Assembly (NCBI GenBank): GCA_958496175.1
Contig: OY292278.1
Location: forward strand, 35,402,001-35,466,000
Length of the DNA: 64,000 nucleotides
From: Sisyra terminalis
Lineage: Eukaryota; Arthropoda; Insecta; Neuroptera; Sisyridae
Direction of reading: 5' to 3'
Shown: piece by piece, positions 1 through 10,363 of the stretch
Layout of the letters: each line of letters starts with the position of its first letter
Numbering within the stretch: the stretch's first letter is position 1
The notes under the pieces: generated by a model
What the model saw: the letters and a program-made list of their open reading frames with translations, nothing else
What the model was told of the DNA's origin: nothing
Databases searched by the model: none
Position numbers and translations under genes: made by a program

Positions 1-215
1 TACAATGTGGGTGATCCAATACCAGTCATTCTCAAATTAGTGGCACCCAAAAGATGAAATTGCTTCACATGTTTTGTTGGAATGAACCGTTTTGAGTGAG
101 TAAAAGCATAAGGAGTTAGGAGTAAACCCTGAAACCCAAATAGTCGAAAGCCATTATAGAGGTTGTATCGAGGCAACTGGACTGGTAATGATGGTATTAA
201 GTTGCCTAATATATG

Positions 216-463
216 GTATAGAACAGGGGTTCTCAATCTTTTTGAGCCCACGGCGCATTTATAGTCGAAAGTAATATGTACCTATAATAATAGTAGTTAG
301 GTAAAGAGGCACAAAAATTAAAACATCCACTATATGAAAGTGAGTTTTTGTGTTTTCGGATCATTTCAAATAATGATAGAGGATCGACCTGCGGCGCCCC
401 TCTTTACTTTCTACGGCGCATCAGGGCACCGCGGCGCACACTTTGAGAACCCCTGGTATAGAA
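216..463. mobile_element. hAT-type MITE with perfect 8-bp target duplication
   Basis: The element proper is 224-455 (232 bp). It begins CAGGGGTTCTCAA and ends with the exact reverse complement, TTGAGAACCCCTG. It is flanked on both sides by the 8-bp direct repeat GTATAGAA (216-223 and 456-463). CAGGGG-type ends with an 8-bp duplication are the hallmark of hAT transposons. No coding sequence is present, so it is a non-autonomous copy moved by a hAT transposase encoded elsewhere. The GGCGC-rich subterminal parts stand out against the AT-rich background. Confidence 0.9.
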
Positions 464-798
464 TATAGGTATAAGCGGATAAAAGATAGTTTCAGTTACG
501 GTTTTGAAATATTCCTGCTTGAAAGTACGTTTTATGGAATGCTAGAATACTAGTGGACTCGACAGACGTTATCCGGTTATCCGACCCAAACGTTGCTTTT
601 CGTTTGGCTGACATAATTGGTATAATTTCGGCAACTATGCAAATACTTTAAAATCACAATTTTAAATTTACAGTATGAACTCCAATTAGTGAGCCATACA
701 ATTTTACGAATTTCAAGTTTATCAATACAATATACAGAATACTTTTTCAGTGCTTAACTTATTTCTATACTTCAATAAGATATACATATACAATATAT
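464..798. other. non-coding AT-rich stretch
   Basis: I see no gene, RNA or repeat between the hAT MITE and the mariner element. Confidence 0.5.
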
Positions 799-800
799 TA

Positions 801-1752
801 CATTGGCGGGAAAGTTCTGTCGTATTTACTGCGTTTGAAGTGTTTTTGACTGTAAGAGAAAAACGAGCTGGTAAATGAGTCATACAGAGTCTTATTGCTT
901 AGCGCATGGCTTGTGGGATATAACGGAACCAATTTCAAATTTGTTCGTCAGTTACTTGAGAAGTACAGACCCATCAAGATGGCAGTGGATAAAGTGCATT
1001 TACGACATTGCATTTTGTACGAGTTCCAGAGAGGAGGCAACGCATCGATTGCATGTAAAAACATTTGTGACACGTTTAGAAGTGAAGTGGTTAATATTCG
1101 AACCTGTCAAAGATGGTCTGCCAAATTTCATTCCGGGGATTTCACGGTCAAAGAAGATCTTCGATCTGGAAGGCCATCCAAGGTCGATAATGGAATTTTG
1201 CGGTCAATGCTGGAGACTAACCCACATCTGACAACTAGAGAAATATCAAAGGAGTTCAGTGTTCACCATTCTACTGTTGAAGACCACATAAAACAACTTG
1301 GATTTATCTTGAAGCAGAGTATTTGGATTCCACATGATTTTACCGAAAAAAAACTATGAGATCGTATGAGAATCTATTCGTCTCTTCTTATAATAAACAG
1401 TGGGGAACCGTTTTTAGACAAAATCATTATAGAAGACGAAAAGTGGATACTCTACGAGAATGTTAAGAGAAAAAAGTTTATTGCAAATGTGGAACATCCG
1501 CCAAAACGACTCCAAAACCAGATCTTCGTCAAAGAAAAGTTATGCTTTATTTATGGTGGGATAGAAGAGGTCCGATTTACTACGAGCTACTCAAACAGGG
1601 GCAGACCATCAATGTGAGTGTCTACTGTAATCAGCTTGATAAATTGAATGTGGCTATCAAAGAAAAACGACCGATTTTGGCCAATAGAAAAGGAATTGTC
1701 TTCCATCAGGATAACGCTAAACCAAAAATATGACAGAACTTTCCCGCCAACC
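801..1752 (+). mobile_element. mariner transposon, internally deleted
   Basis: A 952-bp element flanked by TA on both sides (799-800 and 1753-1754). The terminal inverted repeats share TTGGCGGGAAAGTTCTGTC, starting at 803 and ending at 1750, and match at 23 of 24 positions. Full mariners are about 1.3 kb. This copy lacks the last third of the transposase: the frame runs into the right terminal repeat just after the second catalytic aspartate motif. It is non-autonomous, but its ends look good enough to be mobilised by a related transposase. Confidence 0.93.
979..1735 (+). pseudogene. mariner transposase, broken and 3'-deleted
   Basis: This is the transposase of the mariner at 801-1752, a cut-and-paste DDD enzyme with N-terminal helix-turn-helix DNA binding. 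The likely start is the ATG at 979. The N-terminal part reads well to a stop at 1357-1359 and includes the mariner-like block RSGRPSKVDNGIL. The same frame then continues with EPFLDKIIIEDEKWILYEN, which holds the first catalytic aspartate (DEKW). A frameshift near 1535-1545 moves the homology to another frame, read from 1542 as MLYLWWDRRGPIYYELL and on to HQDNAKPK, the second aspartate. The third aspartate region and the C-terminus are missing. With one stop, one frameshift and a deletion, the gene is dead. Confidence 0.92.
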
Positions 1753-1754
1753 TA

Positions 1755-2160
1755 ATACATACATATAGCTGTCAAAGATACTGTTGGAAAGTATCTAGAT
1801 ACTAGATATGTTACTTTATTAAAAGTATCCATAGTTACTTTGGCTATATAGTTATTCTTAAGTAAAAGGAATTTAAATACTTATCTTAAGTTACCTATTA
1901 AGGTACTTCTTTAGTTACTTAGTATACTAGATATGTACAAAATTTCATATTCTATTAAGCAAAGTTGTTAGGTAATTAGCTAATGTATTTCTTATCTTTA
2001 TTAATTTAAGGAAAAATAAAGTATCCCTACTCTCCTGTAACCACAACATACTGTAACAGAAAGGGACAAAGTCTGTCTCTCTCTCTTTGTGCCATGCCGG
2101 CATGCGATTAGCTGAGTGATATCTTTGTGTCTCCCACCAATGCGAATGCACATATAGATG
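1755..2160. other. non-coding stretch with a 12-bp palindrome
   Basis: No gene is seen. A perfect palindrome, CATGCCGGCATG, lies at 2093-2104 after a short CT-rich run, just upstream of the heat-shock-like promoter. Confidence 0.5.
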
Positions 2161-2280
2161 GTTCTAGAAACATCTAGTAAGTGATGGAACATTAACGAAC
2201 AATGGAGTACATTTTAGAATGTTGGATTGCAGGTATATAAGCCACTCAGTTCAAACCAACAGGAGAGTTCAGTATCGAAG
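2161..2280 (+). promoter_or_regulatory. heat-shock-like promoter (three HSEs, TATA box, initiator)
   Basis: Heat-shock elements are alternating nGAAn/nTTCn 5-mers bound by HSF trimers. Two three-unit elements, each one base off consensus, lie at 2161-2175 (gTTCtaGAAacATCt) and 2186-2200 (gGAAcaTTAacGAAc). A third partial one lies at 2216-2225. A TATA box (TATATAA, 2234-2240) follows directly. Initiator-like TTCAGT occurs at 2269-2273, about 35 bases from the TATA box. The presumed leader after it is A-rich and ATG-poor, as in insect heat-shock mRNAs. No HSP70 or small HSP reading frame follows. The layout is seen; heat inducibility is inferred. Confidence 0.5.
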
Positions 2281-2555
2281 TTCATCTTAAATTTTCATTA
2301 CAACAAAGCGATTACCAAAATTTTACAAAACTACAATACTTTAAAAACGAAAGAAGGTTAAAGGAAGAGGTATATATTGCATTTTGTAGAACTAAACTAT
2401 TAAATTTGATATTTCAATTGTTGAATAATAGATAAAATTTGTTGCCTTTTGTCACCTATAAGATTCAATTGTGAATATAAACTATCCAGGGTCCTATTTA
2501 AATATACATAGACAATTTTAGCAGAATAGATGTCCGGTGACTTAGAAGGAGTTCA

Positions 2556-2759
2556 ATGGCAAGCTCAAGTACAAAAGAATTATGTATGAATCGTTTAAAG
2601 CCAAAGTGGTATAAGCCATATTCTTGCGATTCGGAGACCTTACTAACTTTTATCCAAATAGCTATCGAAGAATCTCACGTACAAGGTGTTTTTTGGACAG
2701 TTATCTACCAGCATAATAATAAACCTTTGACTTACTTCACTTTTCTAACTAACAGTTAA
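2556..2759 (+). CDS. possible 67-residue small ORF behind the heat-shock-like promoter
   Basis: The first reasonable ATG frame downstream of the promoter at 2161-2280, about 285 bases after the proposed start site. It encodes 67 residues starting MASSSTKELCMNRLKPKW. I see no signal peptide, membrane segment or known domain, and I do not recognise the family. The context before the ATG is not a strong Kozak match. The transcript may instead be non-coding or may continue through splicing to an exon I cannot see. A chance ORF is quite possible. Confidence 0.18.
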   Translation: MASSSTKELCMNRLKPKWYKPYSCDSETLLTFIQIAIEESHVQGVFWTVIYQHNNKPLTYFTFLTNS

Positions 2760-3894
2760 TTACCTACGGATTATGGAATTGTTTCAACCAATAAAAGCGG
2801 AGAATTCAAATTATATCTAACAACACTTTGGCTTTAAGCGGCTAATATATCAAGATATTGGATTAAGGGTAGAAACCAAATTTCAAAAAAATGCCAATGT
2901 ATCCTTCTTCATACCTATCGACACAAGAATTCGTTGGGAAAATTAATTTACCGTATCTTTTCAATGCTTTGTATTATATTTTAGCGTTTAATAAATTAAT
3001 TTCAAGTAACAATCTCAAGGAATTTTAAACTCTTTTACATTTACATAACAAAATTGAATAATGAGCTTCTTAACCTTAATGTCTTTAACGCTCCTTTCTT
3101 CATGATAACTATTCAATGATTAAAATGAATAACAAATTTTCAATCGCATTTTTATGGAAATTCCAACGATTTAAACGCATTCAAAGCTATAATTTTTGCT
3201 TGGAACTTTTTTCAATATTAACAACGAAAAAAATTCTCTTATTATATCCCTTCATTCACCCAATTATCCCTTCTATTATAACGTATATGAAAAAAATCAA
3301 TTATTTCTGAATAAAATCGAACCGGCTTTGATAAAAAAAAGTTTAATAAATACGGCGGTTATGAGTTAAATAAAAAATAATTAATTTCTTTAATTAATTT
3401 GAGACGAAAAAAAAATCAATTTCTTTCGTGATTTCTGTCATAATTTTACGATAATGAATTTGTTTTGTATTTAATTTATTTGAAAGAGAAATAGATAATT
3501 AATATTATTAATTAGTAAGGGGATTTATCTAATTAATGAGTTTGATCGAGCCGAAAGAGCTTCCGTAATATTTTTTTCATTTGATAAGTATAGGTGGAGA
3601 AAAAAACCAATATGAAAATGTGGTATAATACGTTAAGGTATTTGATATTGAAATCAATTTATTAACTTTTTTTCAGATCAAATATTCTTCTCGTGTTTTA
3701 AGCTTAAAAATTTCAAGATTAAAGCAATAAATAAATTACTTATTTTTTTTAAAAATTTATTGCTTAATTAAATAAATTTAAGATCAAAGAATTATAAATG
3801 ATCGTTTTTAAATCCTACTAAAGGAATTTGCCTTAATTATGAAATCATTCACTAAATGACTTTTTCTTACTCTTTCTTTTGGCATAATCTACAC
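2760..3894. other. non-coding AT-rich stretch
   Basis: Very AT-rich with many A and T runs. Polyadenylation-like AATAAA strings occur (for example near 2989), but no coding frame or recognisable repeat is seen. Confidence 0.5.
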
Positions 3895-4095
3895 CAGTAG
3901 TGGCCACCTCGCGGGTCACCTGAGACCCAAATTGACCATTTTTCCGGCCCGTGAAATTCTTCACCTTTTAACAAAATACTGGCCAAAGAAATGCAAATCT
4001 TAGTATTAAAAATGTTCATAGTATATTTGAATCACATATGAGGATATATGGTTTTATATGTGCTCTACGGAGATCATTTGGGTTGGCCAACCCTG
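3895..4095. mobile_element. hAT-like MITE
   Basis: The left end starts CAGTAGTGGCCACC. The right end, read as reverse complement, starts CAGGGTTGGCCAACC. CAGnnnTGGCCA-type termini are common in hAT elements. The subterminal region contains a CGCGGGTC block typical of such MITEs. The 8-bp flanks do not match well, so the insertion is old or the exact ends are blurred. There is no coding capacity. Confidence 0.6.
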
Positions 4096-4861
4096 ATCAA
4101 AGAAATTTTTTATTTATTTACCAGGATGGCAATGCATATATATTTATATACAAAATTTATACATAAATAAGCACCTACAGAGATGAAACAGGTTATATAT
4201 TATTAAATTTTATAACATTATTAAAGAAAAATAGAGTCTCAATGTGCTTTCACTGTAGAGCTTTTGAATAAAAATAATTGTTTTTTACATATACTTTAAA
4301 ATCGAATTATAAACTATTTGATATTCGGTACAAAAAAAAAAAAAACTAAAAAAAAGTTTTTTTAATTAGTTATAATAAATTAAAAGTGATAAAGTTTAAA
4401 AAAAAAATCAATTGATCCCAAACGCGCCATGATTGGTTGTTATATTTATGACGTCAATATGGTAAAAGAAGTTTAGGTTACTACAGGTAAAGTTTTTTTA
4501 CTTATGCAATATAAAATAATGTCTCAATTTTAGTGAAAAAAAAATTTGTTTAAGACTTCTAATTATATCGAATGAAGAATGTGCGATAAAGAATTTACAA
4601 AAGTTAATTCTGATAATATATGTAGTGTGGATATATTTAGGATGTTTTATGATCTCAAAAATGATATTCGGTTAAAATTACATACTAGAGTCAAAATCAT
4701 TTAACAACTGCAAAGAAATTAATTATTTAAGTATTGGCAGGGTATGATTCGGAGTATCTCCGAAAAATGGAGTTTATTTATATATCAGTATTAAATTTAT
4801 ACATTTTTATAAGTTATAAACCATCACTCTTGTACTTCGTTTAAAGAATGACGTTTTTTTT
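4096..4861. other. non-coding AT-rich stretch
   Basis: No gene seen. A CRE-like TGACGTCA lies at about 4448-4455. The rest is A/T runs. Confidence 0.45.
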
Positions 4862-5031
4862 TAAAATTGTTATTTACTGTCGTTTTATAATTACTAAGGT
4901 TTTTAGCGACTCTAGGATTAATAAAAATCTGTAATCGAGAAATTTGCTCGATAAGAGGATCGAACCGAACGCCTATAAGTTTTGGAGCGGCCATCTTAAC
5001 CACTCGGCCACCAGTTGGCTTTAATAAATTG
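4862..5031 (-). repeat. tRNA-derived SINE, copy 1
   Basis: On the minus strand this starts with a tRNA-like head. An A-box region (TGGCCGAGTGGTTAAG) is followed by GGCCGCTCCAAAAC and a B-box (GGTTCGATCC). A family-specific body follows, including CTAAAAACCTTAG and CGACAGTAAATAACA, ending in A/T-rich sequence. The same order of blocks recurs at 26731 and 47767 on the plus strand. The head resembles a serine or leucine tRNA in its A-box context. No functional tRNA fold is claimed. SINEs of this kind are transcribed by RNA polymerase III and copied by a LINE. Confidence 0.82.
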
Positions 5032-5214
5032 TTTGTTAACTAACTTCTATGGATTAAAAATTCAATAACAACTAGATATTTTTTGGTGATTTTATTCGTA
5101 TTGTAGCTAATAATCATTGTTATTTGATAGTTGCTTTTGGTGCAGTATGTTAACAAAACTCAAATAAAGGGTTCTAATATAAAGAGGTACTCAATTAAAG
5201 TATTTTATCTTCTA

Positions 5215-6174
5215 TCTATATATTATTATAAAGAGGAAAGATTTGATTGTTTGTTTGCTTTGAATAGGCTCCGAAACAACTTGACCGATTTGAAAAATTC
5301 TTTCACTGTTAGGAAGCTACACTATTTCCGGTGAACATAGGCTATATTAAATTTTCAAAAAAGTTAGGGATCCACACTAAAACTCCAATAATGTAACCCA
5401 AGGTCTGAAAAAATTACAAAAAAACATTCTTACATCGCATGCGCTTGCGAAAACTATTGGTTATAGAACAAAATAATGTAGTACGATTTTGCAGAACATA
5501 TTATTATCTACAAAAAATAGAGCGACAGCATATGTCTAACTATTATAGTTATGTCACAATAAGTGTTTTTTCATTTTAAAAAATATATATATATATATAT
5601 AAATGCCACCGTTATAAAAGCTCTTTTATTTATACTTTGGGATTAATCCTTATCAAAATAAATGACTTCATATTTAAGTTTGCTTCAATACCATTATATA
5701 ACTTTTTGAGTTATTCAATTTGAACATTCCATTCGAAAGATATCACAAGTTTAAAAATGTAAGTTATTTGAAAAATGTCGCATGGTCACCGTTCTTTACT
5801 TATAATTAAGACCAACTTTATTGAACTTGGCGATATTTTTTATTTATGCATAGATGCTGATTGATTTACAGATTATTTGGTCTACAGTAGGTATACTTAC
5901 CGTAGCTATACGCAATAGACATACTCTTTTTAGATATTTAAAAATATTTTTTGAAAGTTTATTGATTATTACATAGAACAATTTTATTCTTTGCAATAGT
6001 TTATTAAATGTGTATTTTTAAAGTTGACAAAATAGTGTTTTTAAGTATGATTATGTTTTTCGTAAAAGAAATAAGAAAAATAAAAATTTTCATATACCAC
6101 TACAAATGGCAAATTTGAAAAGAAAACATAATCTACACCTACGTTACGCAGACGAAGTTGCGGGGATCAGCTAG
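5215..6174 (+). mobile_element. non-autonomous Helitron, copy A
   Basis: The element starts TCTATATATTATTATAAAG (5215) and ends GCGGGGATCAGCTAG (6174). It sits between an A and a T, as Helitrons do (A|TC...CTRR|T). Near the 3' end CGCA and TGCG can pair as a short stem just upstream of CTAG, as expected for the Helitron termination hairpin. The left part carries a block found widely in insect repeats (5275-5420). No Rep/helicase frame lies inside, so it would depend on an autonomous partner. Confidence 0.75.
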
Positions 6175-6267
6175 TCTTTTTATAAGCGAAGTTTTTGGTT
6201 TTTCGTCCATAAAAGCAGTGATTCTCCTCAAACGTAGTCAGTAAATGAAGTGGCCTTTACCAAGTTT

Positions 6268-6510
6268 TTATGCAAGGCCTTCACACGTAACATGGTTCCA
6301 TAACATAACTTTGGTGGATTGGGGTTTCGTGATTATAGCCAATAGTAGCATTACTGGAGCACCCACTTTCTGGATAAGTGTATGAGACGGAAGACCAGGT
6401 GTGTTAAGCATTTTAAAGAACTGCACATGAAAATTTATTGCCTCATCGATAAGCACTAAAGTGATCACAGATTCGTACGAGTATTCTGATCTTTCGAAAG
6501 AAATCAACAA
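6268..6510 (-). pseudogene. Helitron helicase remnant
   Basis: An 80-codon minus-strand frame. It includes LPSHTLIQKVGAPVMLL, close to the conserved Helitron helicase block usually written LPPHxLxLKVGxPIMLLRN. The expected continuation with CNGTRL is degraded to a related but damaged string. The segment covers only part of the C-terminal helicase region. It lies about 95 bases from the end of Helitron copy A but in the opposite orientation, so it is probably a separate relic. Confidence 0.75.
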
Positions 6511-6601
6511 ATTATCATTAGCATTTTTTCCCTTTTATAAAAAAGAACGATATAGGGATATGCTTCGGAATTTTTTGGGACCTGTTGTGGAACGTTGACC
6601 A

Positions 6602-6905
6602 GGGATGTGGTTCCAGAAAGATGGTTGGACAGTGGAAATTGAAGGGCCATTTTTGGGACCGAATAATAGCAGGTGGATTAATTATCCGCCGCGTTTTTTG
6701 AACCTCACGAACTCTGATTTTTTTATGGGGATATCAGGAGGGAAAAGTTTCCACAAATAATCCTCGGACCATTCCACAACTTGAGGAAAATATTCGTACC
6801 AAAATTAGGGTAGTAGAGTCAGAGACGTTAAGAGCTGTAATGAACCATGTCATCGAAAGAGCTCTTTTGTGCGAAGTGGACTATGGAAGACATTTAAAAT
6901 GTAGG
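6602..6905 (+). pseudogene. mariner-like transposase C-terminal remnant
   Basis: Conceptual translation across frameshifts shows WFQKDG (from 6608), matching the WFQQDGAPxH motif with the second catalytic aspartate. It is followed by a degraded PPRxxxLTxxDFF string, matching PPRSPDLTPLDFF with the third. A segment reading TIPQLEENIRTKIRVVESE then leads to a C-terminal GRHLKC, equivalent to the usual GxHFE end. This is an old fragment of an IS630/mariner-related transposase common in insects. There is no intact frame, and no terminal repeats were seen. Confidence 0.7.
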
Positions 6906-8266
6906 TATTATACTTCGTATTTGGTATAAAAAAGAAACTCTAAAATATGTTCTTCCTTTTATTGAATACTCTTTATTAAAGAGTAACAAATTTTTATTTT
7001 TGGGAATTCAAAATAATAATTTTTACTATTACAAGATTTGGTCTTTCCTATAAGCTACACTAATTTTTTTTCCGATTTCCTGAGGGGATAAACGCCTTTA
7101 TTCCCTATCGAGATCCATACACAATGCATATCTTTCAGATGTTCATGATTTTTTTTATTATTATTTAGACATTGTTAACGATTTCCTAATAGGACCTCTT
7201 TATTTTATTCATTATTTATTTATTTGATTAATCGATATTTTTGGTTTGATTGATTTATGGTTGAAAAAAGTTAATGCAGAACGTTGAGTCAAAAATCGGA
7301 GGGGATGAACGGGGATAAAAAATAAACGAGTCTCAAGCCCCAAAAACGAATACCCGAAAGAAAATTTCACGCTTTCTAATTGCTCAAATGTTCAATGTGT
7401 CAAATTCGAATGATTAATTTCGATCGTTATTTATTCGATTTGAGTGAAGACCAAATAAATTTTAAAAATTTAAATAAGATATTGGAAAAATCGGACACGT
7501 CAAGCGTCGATATCTGTCTTTTGTTTTAAATGCGCTCGTTTTTCTGATGTTCTTTTTGTTTTATTTCAACCAATAAAAAATCGAATTTGAATTTCAAAGA
7601 ATCACCGATATTTCATTATCATATATGCACTCCCTAATTTGAGGTTTCATCGATAAAAATTCGGTCTTTAGGGCTTTGAACGATCTTGACGCTCGGATTT
7701 ACTCCCCCGAAATTATGTAAATCTCAGTTTTACGGCAATTTAATATGTTGTTTATTCTAATTACATGCATCAAAATTTAGGTACATGAATATAAGCCTTT
7801 TCGAAACAGGCATGTATTAACATTTAACAACTTTTCGTTAGGAAAAAAAGTCTCCAAAATTCAATTAAAAAATTTTACTTAATTTAGGCTGCAATAAAAA
7901 TATTTTTAAAGGTTCCGGAAATAATATTATCTTATATCAATTTGTCTGTTATTATAATAAAATTGAAAAAACCCAATAAAAATAGCCACATTTGGGATTA
8001 TGGTGGTTTTTGGCAAAAACAATAAATTTGAAGTTTCAGGGCACTAAGTAAAAAAAATCGTAACGGTTTGAAACTTTGAGGTTGAAAATTTTTCGATAAT
8101 ATCCTTCGTCCTTTTGATTCAAGTGTGAATCAAGTTATTTAAGGATCTTCATTATCGTTTCAAAAAATATTTTTACTACAATTTTCCTTCTTTCAGCAGG
8201 CTGTACTTAAAAATCAGTAATTCATTAAGCACATCATGAGAGGGAAAAATAAATGGTGAGGTATCA
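6906..8266. other. non-coding AT-rich stretch
   Basis: No gene or recognisable element seen. Confidence 0.45.
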
Positions 8267-8971
8267 GGTTTCTTAATCCCCCGACAAAACATTACTGAGA
8301 CAAAATATCCTCGATAATTGATCCTTCGATTATTAAATACAATTTCTTTTTCTGGAAAAATGAACTCAAATGTAATCATTCTCTACACTATTTATTATTT
8401 TCAAGACTATTATCTTGAAAAAAAAACAAATGCAATTGTTCCCTTCACTATTGATTATTTTATCTTTCTTTTCTCTTTTACATTATTGAAAACATTATCA
8501 CAAAAGACTACACACAAGGGGTCCAGAGGCGATGCCGCGGTGGGGATAGGGCTATCAAGTCTCCCAATCTTAAACAAAAATATTTGAAATATTAGTTTAA
8601 TTATTGCCCAATTTATTCACCAATTAAATTAAAAATCAAGTAAAAAATGCAATTTTGCCAGATATTGATGTTGCGAAAAGAAACTTTTAGCAGACTTCGC
8701 TCCTGGACCTCTTGTGTATAGTTTATTTAGCACAAATAACAGGTGGAGCAATTGTTAGCAATTAACTTTTTTTTGAGAATTTAAATAAATCAATAAAATC
8801 AATAAAAAGTGAAAAATCAATTTTTAAGTATTGATATCTTGTAAACTAAGCAATATATGAAACATTCCGTTGTAGAGATATTTGGTAAGGTTTTTTTTTG
8901 TCTTAAGTATACTTTGACCGGGGATATTTGGTTTGCGGATATTTTGTCAGGGGATCAAATATCACGGAACC
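8267..8971 (+). mobile_element. inverted-repeat transposon family X, copy 1
   Basis: The left end reads GGTTTCTTAATCCCCCGAC. The right end, reverse-complemented, reads GGTTCCGTGATATTTGATCC followed by CCTGAC. Both ends continue into AAAATATCC-like blocks. A second copy at 52869-53591 in the opposite orientation shares these ends and an internal block around GTAAACTAAGCAA (about 8835). In both copies one terminus carries about 7 extra bases (ATATTTG) that the other lacks, which gives the element a polarity. No transposase is recognised, and I found no clear target duplication. Confidence 0.7.
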
Positions 8972-9521
8972 AATGGTGTTACGGAGGTTGACTTGGGCTG
9001 TTACGTTCACTGGACAATACACATAACTGGAAACAACTATACAAAATGCAACTGCGCATGTATCCAATCAGGTAACTTCTCTTAAATGTAAAATATTAAA
9101 ACCAAGCCAACTATGGGAGATAATCTAGGTGCTTTTTAAGACCAAAAGTAGCTTCAAGTAGTTTCCAAATTTCGTAATTTAGTTTTCCGTTTCCTATGGA
9201 AGAATAAACTAATCGTTTAAACAATAATCTAAATTTAACTCAGCTAAAATAGTAATGAAATATTTTTAATCACTATAATAATACGTAAATGATGGTTTAC
9301 ATGTCGATAATGCCAGAGAACAAATAATACAAGTGTAAACACAGAAGTGTGAGTAAAAACCAACCTGACTGATTGTCGTCATTTGTTTCAACTGTCACTT
9401 TGATTTCACTCAATTATCAATTTTTGTCATTTGTTAGTTATATCAATGTTTGTTGTGAATATTTCAGTGGTAGTTACTAGTATTTTATAATTATAATGAT
9501 GCAAATTCTGTTCGAACTCTA
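8972..9521. other. non-coding AT-rich stretch
   Basis: No gene or recognised element between family X copy 1 and the Tc1-like element. Confidence 0.45.
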
Positions 9522-9884
9522 CAGTCTCTGGCCATATTAATAGACGCGCTATAGATTTTATATAAATCCTGAAGTAAAAGCTATTTTATTTTTGTCCATA
9601 TTTTTGATTGCATTTAACTTTCTTGTACAAATTTTATTTATTACGCTTACTACCAGAGTGACTTATAACTAGGGTGACCAAAAATCATATTTACTAAAAA
9701 ATAAATTTTTACCATCAATTAAATATCTTCTTAATTATGGCGAGCTGAATTGTTTAATATTTAATTGAAAGCTCGTTTACTGATATTTAAGTTCCGATTC
9801 TGCGCAGTTTGCGGTCTATGTAGGACAATACCGTCTGCTGTATTTGTGGATAATGATTCCATAAGTGAATATTTTTTCTAAGGG

Positions 9885-9971
9885 CTATTTTTCTGTTGTG
9901 ACCACTTCTTTAGCTACTTTTTTCTTCAGCAATTTCCACATATTTTCAATGGGTTTCAAATCAAGGCTATT
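9885..9971 (-). pseudogene. Tc1-like transposase C-terminal fragment
   Basis: Twenty-eight codons and a stop read NSLDLKPIENMWKLLKKKVA, matching the Tc1 block SPDLNPIENLWxxLK that surrounds the end of the catalytic core. Everything upstream, including the catalytic aspartates, is missing. The identical fragment, with the same upstream break, is in the second copy (30632-30718). The deletion was therefore fixed before the family spread. Confidence 0.85.
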
Positions 9972-10085
9972 ATCCTAAAGTAGGGTAATAGGGATAAAAA
10001 ACAGTGTTTAACCCTTATCCACAAAATATATTACTTAAAAATCATACTACTATTTATAATATAAAAAGTAAACAATATTAAATTT

Positions 10086-10310
10086 GGCTCATGTGTACTT
10101 TAGCACACCCACAATCTGGCAACGTTGCATTTTCAACTTTGTTTTTAATTTAATTCGCGATTAAATCGGTCCATAGTGAAAATTTAGCCACAAAAGAGAG
10201 AATTATACCATATTAGAATTGAATAAACAAAAATATCGCGAATTAAAGTAAAACCAAAGTCGAAAATTCAACGTTGCCAGATTGTGGGTGTGCTAAAGTA
10301 CACTTGAGCC
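10086..10310. mobile_element. palindromic MITE family M, copy M1, 8-bp duplication TTAAATTT
   Basis: A 225-bp element whose roughly 75-bp arms are near-perfect inverted repeats, from GGCTCA...AATTCGCG on the left to the mirror image ending TGAGCC. A short non-palindromic centre contains TTAGCCACAAAAG. It is flanked by TTAAATTT at 10078-10085 and 10311-10318. The uninterrupted site, with a single TTAAATTT, is preserved at the same position of the second Tc1-like copy. There is no coding sequence. Confidence 0.93.
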
Positions 10311-10363
10311 TTAAATTTAATTTAGTAGAATATGTATATTTTCACATCAAGAATGTCTAGTAC

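Larger units (their letters stand above)
9522..10363 (-). mobile_element. Tc1-like deletion derivative, copy 1 (interrupted by a MITE)
   Basis: The left end starts CAGTCTCTGGCCATATTAAT directly after a TA (9520-9521). Most of the body matches the copy at 30276-30898 base for base over long runs. The insertion at 10086-10310 splits it. The right terminal repeat is worn or truncated around 10340-10363. A short minus-strand transposase remnant (9885-9971) identifies the family. Full Tc1-like elements are about 1.6 kb, so this is a short internally deleted form. Confidence 0.85.

Noticed and set aside
4925..5031. A tRNA-Ser/Leu gene
   Set aside because: Only the A-box and B-box regions are tRNA-like, no complete cloverleaf can be drawn, and the same unit recurs at two other sites with a non-tRNA body. 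It is a SINE.
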